From assembly GCA_023250195.1 (NCBI GenBank), contig JAHFBF010000002.1:186001-250000 (forward strand): a stretch of DNA of 64,000 bases. Reading direction: 5' to 3'. Under the pieces are notes generated by a model. The model worked only from the letters and a program-made list of their open reading frames with translations, searched no databases and was not told the DNA's origin. The first letter of the stretch is position 1; every line of letters starts with the position of its first letter. The position numbers were made by a program, and so were the translations under genes. The DNA comes from Candidatus Melainabacteria bacterium (GTDB lineage: Bacteria > Cyanobacteriota > Vampirovibrionia > 2-02-FULL-35-15). This document shows, piece after piece, positions 61,550-64,000 of this stretch.

Positions 61550-61566
61550 AGAGCGATATATAAAAA

Positions 61567-63267
61567 ATGGCAACTGCAAATCCAACGAAGTCTTCGTTGA
61601 CACAATTATTAAAAAACGGAAAAGTAAACTTAAATGATGCTTTGAATCTGCTTGTTGATTCTGCAGGCACTTTAAATTTTGAATACTTGGATAAACAATT
61701 ACTATCTGCAATGCCTTCTAACTGGCCTGCAGAGCAGGCTATACCATTGCTTTTTTGGAACAATAAACTTTATGTTGGTGTTCCTGAGAATCATGAACCA
61801 TCTTTAAAAAATACTGTTTCTGAATTCTTGAATGGTTGTCAGATTGAATTTAGAAATATAAAGATAGAAAGCTGGGATAAGTGGTTTTCATTAATTGGTA
61901 AAACTTCTGCTAATATACCGTCCCAGGCTTCAACAGCATATTCTCCTAAACCACAGTTACCACAGGGAGCACAACAAAAAGCTCTGTCTGAACAGCAGGA
62001 AACCGTTTTAGCCAAGACACCGGCAGCACCTGCAACAAGGCTTGGAGCTGAACTGGAAGCTACAATTGAAAAAATCCCAGTACGTAAAATTATGGCAACT
62101 GATGAAGGTGCAATTGCAAATGACGTCAGAGCGTTGATGGCAGAAGCTTTAAATCATAGAGCAAGTGATATTCACTTTGAACCAACTACAAAAGGATTAA
62201 TTGTAAGATTTCGTGTTGATGGAATCTTAAGAGATCTGTGCAGATATTTTTCAACTGTGCAGGATTTAAGAAAAGTTGTTATTGCTCGGATAAAAATCAT
62301 TGCTGACTTAAATATTGCAGAACAAAGACAGCCGCAGGATGGACGTGTTACGGAAATTTTAGGCGGACAGAGAGTAGATCTTCGTGTATCCACACTTCCA
62401 ACTCTTCATGGAGAAAAGTGTGTTATTAGAATGCTGCCTCATGAAAACAATTACTCAAACCTCCTTGATCTTGGTATGCCAAAAGGAAGACTTTCAATTT
62501 ATGAAGAGTGGCTTAGTCGAAGCCAGGGGATGATTCTTATTACTGGGCCCACAGGTTCAGGAAAAACGAGTACTTTGTATACAAGTCTGGCAAAACTGGT
62601 TGATACTACAAAAAACGTTGTGACTGTAGAGGATCCGGTTGAATATCAGCTGGCAAGAGTTAATCAAGTTCAGGTTAATGTAAAAGCAGGCTTAACCTTT
62701 TCTGCGGGATTAAGAAGCATACTTCGTCAGGACCCTGATATTGTAATGATTGGTGAAATTAGAGATCTGGAAACTGCTGAAATTGCTATTCAGGCAGCAC
62801 TTACCGGGCATTTAGTCTTAAGTACTTTACATACTAACGATGCGTCAAGCACTGTTGTTAGATTAATGGATATGGGTGTAGAGCCATTTTTAATAGCAAG
62901 TGCACTAATTGGAGTTGTAGCCCAGAGACTTGTTCGTAAGGTTTGTACATGTCATAAAGAATATAAACCTTCAGTTGAGGAACTTGAATTATTACATTTA
63001 ACGTCATCAAAAGATGAGATCTTTGCAAAAGCTCAAGGTTGTGAAAAATGTAATGGATCGGGTTATTCTGGTAGAGAAGGTGTATTTGAAATTATGCCTG
63101 TAGGTGAAAAAATTCAGCAAATGATTCAGGAAAAAGCTACCTTAAATGAAATTAAAGCTGAATTAGCTCGTCTGGGTGTTCCAACACTTTCTCATGCAGG
63201 TATACAGAAAGTAAGAAAAAGACGTACTACTCTTGAAGAATTGCTCAGAGTTATTCCGATTCCATAA
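61567..63267 (+). CDS. pilB: PilB/GspE-type assembly ATPase
   Basis: A hexameric motor for type IV pilus (or type II secretion) assembly. An N-terminal MshEN/GspE-N domain (about 10-110), Gln/Pro linker, then Walker A ILITGPTGSGKTSTLYTSLA near 322-341, Asp box VVTVEDPVEYQLARV near 349-363, Walker B PDIVMIGEIRDLETAEIAIQ near 389-408, His box LSTLHTNDASSTVVRLMDMG near 418-437, and a four-Cys zinc site (CTCHKEYK ... CEKCNGSGYSGREG). The intact zinc site and missing retraction-type features favour PilB/GspE over PilT. Confidence 0.93.
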   Translation: MATANPTKSSLTQLLKNGKVNLNDALNLLVDSAGTLNFEYLDKQLLSAMPSNWPAEQAIPLLFWNNKLYVGVPENHEPSLKNTVSEFLNGCQIEFRNIKIESWDKWFSLIGKTSANIPSQASTAYSPKPQLPQGAQQKALSEQQETVLAKTPAAPATRLGAELEATIEKIPVRKIMATDEGAIANDVRALMAEALNHRASDIHFEPTTKGLIVRFRVDGILRDLCRYFSTVQDLRKVVIARIKIIADLNIAEQRQPQDGRVTEILGGQRVDLRVSTLPTLHGEKCVIRMLPHENNYSNLLDLGMPKGRLSIYEEWLSRSQGMILITGPTGSGKTSTLYTSLAKLVDTTKNVVTVEDPVEYQLARVNQVQVNVKAGLTFSAGLRSILRQDPDIVMIGEIRDLETAEIAIQAALTGHLVLSTLHTNDASSTVVRLMDMGVEPFLIASALIGVVAQRLVRKVCTCHKEYKPSVEELELLHLTSSKDEIFAKAQGCEKCNGSGYSGREGVFEIMPVGEKIQQMIQEKATLNEIKAELARLGVPTLSHAGIQKVRKRRTTLEELLRVIPIP

Positions 63268-63301
63268 CATTTCATATATCTAATAAGTAAGGAAACTTTT
63301 T

Positions 63302-63331
63302 TCTGGAAACATGGTTAATTGTGTTTCCAGA
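63302..63331 (+). promoter_or_regulatory. Hairpin before the 63351 ORF
   Basis: TCTGGAAACA pairs with TGTTTCCAGA around a 10-nt loop, between the pilB stop and the next ATG. With no T-run after it, it is more like a leader hairpin than a terminator. Confidence 0.4.
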
Positions 63332-63350
63332 GTTTATCTGAAGCATAAAA

Positions 63351-64000
63351 ATGATGGTTGATCTTAAACACAGATCTGAAAACGAATTTTATCAATCAAT
63401 AGAAGATGTTGACAAATATATAACTTCTATTTCGGTTTCTAATTTTAAAACAAATATTCCACGGGTAAATTTCAGGAAAATAAAGCTAAATAAATTTCAG
63501 AATCTTTATAGTACTTTTCAATCAGGTAATATTACCCGGTTTTATCTTGATGATAAGCTCTTAGAGCTAAACTTGCCTGTCAGGAAGACTGAATCAGAAA
63601 TAATCCTTGATAAAGTGAATACAAATCCGCTTAGAAAGAAAAAGATTGAAGATGAGAAGCCTCCTTTAATTGTTGAAGTAGAGGAAAATATCCAGGAGTC
63701 CCGACTTCCTGAACAGAGTTTAACTACTGAAAATCCATTTACTGATTTAAGTAATATTTTAGAAGAGTCTGAAGATTTAACCTTAGAAGAAAGTGTTATT
63801 GCTAAGGAGTCTGTTCTTAAACCAAAAAATACAGAAATTAAGAAAGATATTACTTTTGATTTGGAAGCTCAAGTAGTGCAGAAAGATGAAAATGTATTAT
63901 TGTCACCGAGTTTTCCATCTACTCCAAGGACTGAAGATGATTTAATTAGTTCTTCTGGAGAGCAGGCTGAATTTATATGGCCACCACTCCCTCAAAAAAA
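63351..64000 (+). CDS. Acidic hypothetical protein, C-terminus cut by window edge
   Basis: Not recognised. I translated 216 codons that stay open to the edge. The N-terminal ~90 residues are mixed (NEFYQSIEDVDKYITSISVS; RFYLDDKLLELNLPVRKTES), then very Glu/Ser/Thr-rich and probably disordered (LEESEDLTLEESVIAKESVL). It lies 83 bp downstream of pilB on the same strand, so it may be part of the pilus gene set; this is only positional. Confidence 0.6.
   Translation, partial: MMVDLKHRSENEFYQSIEDVDKYITSISVSNFKTNIPRVNFRKIKLNKFQNLYSTFQSGNITRFYLDDKLLELNLPVRKTESEIILDKVNTNPLRKKKIEDEKPPLIVEVEENIQESRLPEQSLTTENPFTDLSNILEESEDLTLEESVIAKESVLKPKNTEIKKDITFDLEAQVVQKDENVLLSPSFPSTPRTEDDLISSSGEQAEFIWPPLPQK

Noticed and set aside
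1-64000. CRISPR array, prophage, toxin-antitoxin or restriction system
   Set aside because: No regularly spaced direct repeats, phage structural genes, or paired toxin/antitoxin or methylase motifs were found; the repeats present are dispersed palindromes.

Overview
The window is 64 kb of AT-rich chromosome from a diderm bacterium. It is dense with housekeeping genes and has no prophage, CRISPR array or complete transposase. Signs of an outer membrane are a Kdo-8-phosphate phosphatase, LptA- and LptC-like proteins, an MlaEFD-type lipid transporter and type IV pilus components. Several features point toward the cyanobacterial side of the tree, and the absence of photosynthesis genes suggests a non-photosynthetic relative such as Melainabacteria/Vampirovibrionia. 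These features are a DapL-like aminotransferase, a small RRM RNA-binding protein with a Gly-rich tail, a separate glycyl-tRNA synthetase alpha chain, a Hik33/NblS-shaped kinase, and short perfect palindromes (GTAGGGGCG..., GTAGAAGCG...) of a kind common in cyanobacterial genomes. This placement is inference, not proof.

Layout. 0-6 kb: a truncated acyl-CoA dehydrogenase, a two-domain nucleoside deoxyribosyltransferase/N-formylglutamate-amidohydrolase-like protein, folK, and two unrecognised membrane proteins. 6-20 kb: queF, a HTH regulator with aroC, menG/ubiE, a TPR protein, fabD-dnaG, argC, queE, a pilin-like protein, coaE, hpf, pdxA and folE. 20-30 kb: ilvH, two unrecognised proteins, two small helical proteins, mlaE-mlaF-mlaD, an alpha/beta hydrolase, an FKBP isomerase, an RRM protein and a glycosyltransferase. 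30-45 kb: a polytopic membrane protein, tRNA-Ser, kdsC, alr, purH, glyQ, plsC, a hydrolase, def, tRNA-Met, an orphan sensor kinase, lptA/lptC-like genes, a TPR protein and proC. 45-64 kb: dapL-like, a TPR lipoprotein, tyrS, a PdtaS-like kinase with an ANTAR response regulator, a phasin-like protein with mazG, hslO, tRNA-Gly, icd, nuoN, a PilP/GspC-like secreted protein, pepP, a PilB/GspE ATPase and a partial acidic ORF.

The genes cover folate and queuosine precursor supply (folE, folK, queE, queF), amino acid synthesis (aroC, argC, ilvH, proC, dapL-like), purines, coenzyme A, PLP and menaquinone, and envelope building. A NADH dehydrogenase subunit and an isocitrate dehydrogenase suggest some respiratory metabolism.

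The most unusual content is non-coding. A hairpin of almost fixed geometry (7-bp arm, one bulged T, 4-bp arm, 5-nt loop) occurs seven times, with compensatory changes in both arms, usually upstream of a gene in the same orientation and often followed by a second hairpin near the start codon. A related 23-nt hairpin (8-bp arm, 7-nt loop) lies upstream of four further genes. An ANTAR-domain regulator, a family that binds RNA hairpins, is encoded behind one of these leaders. Around these lie at least two dispersed palindromic repeat families and a ~207-bp MITE, one copy of which has split another repeat. A palindrome has also been absorbed in frame into a coding sequence.
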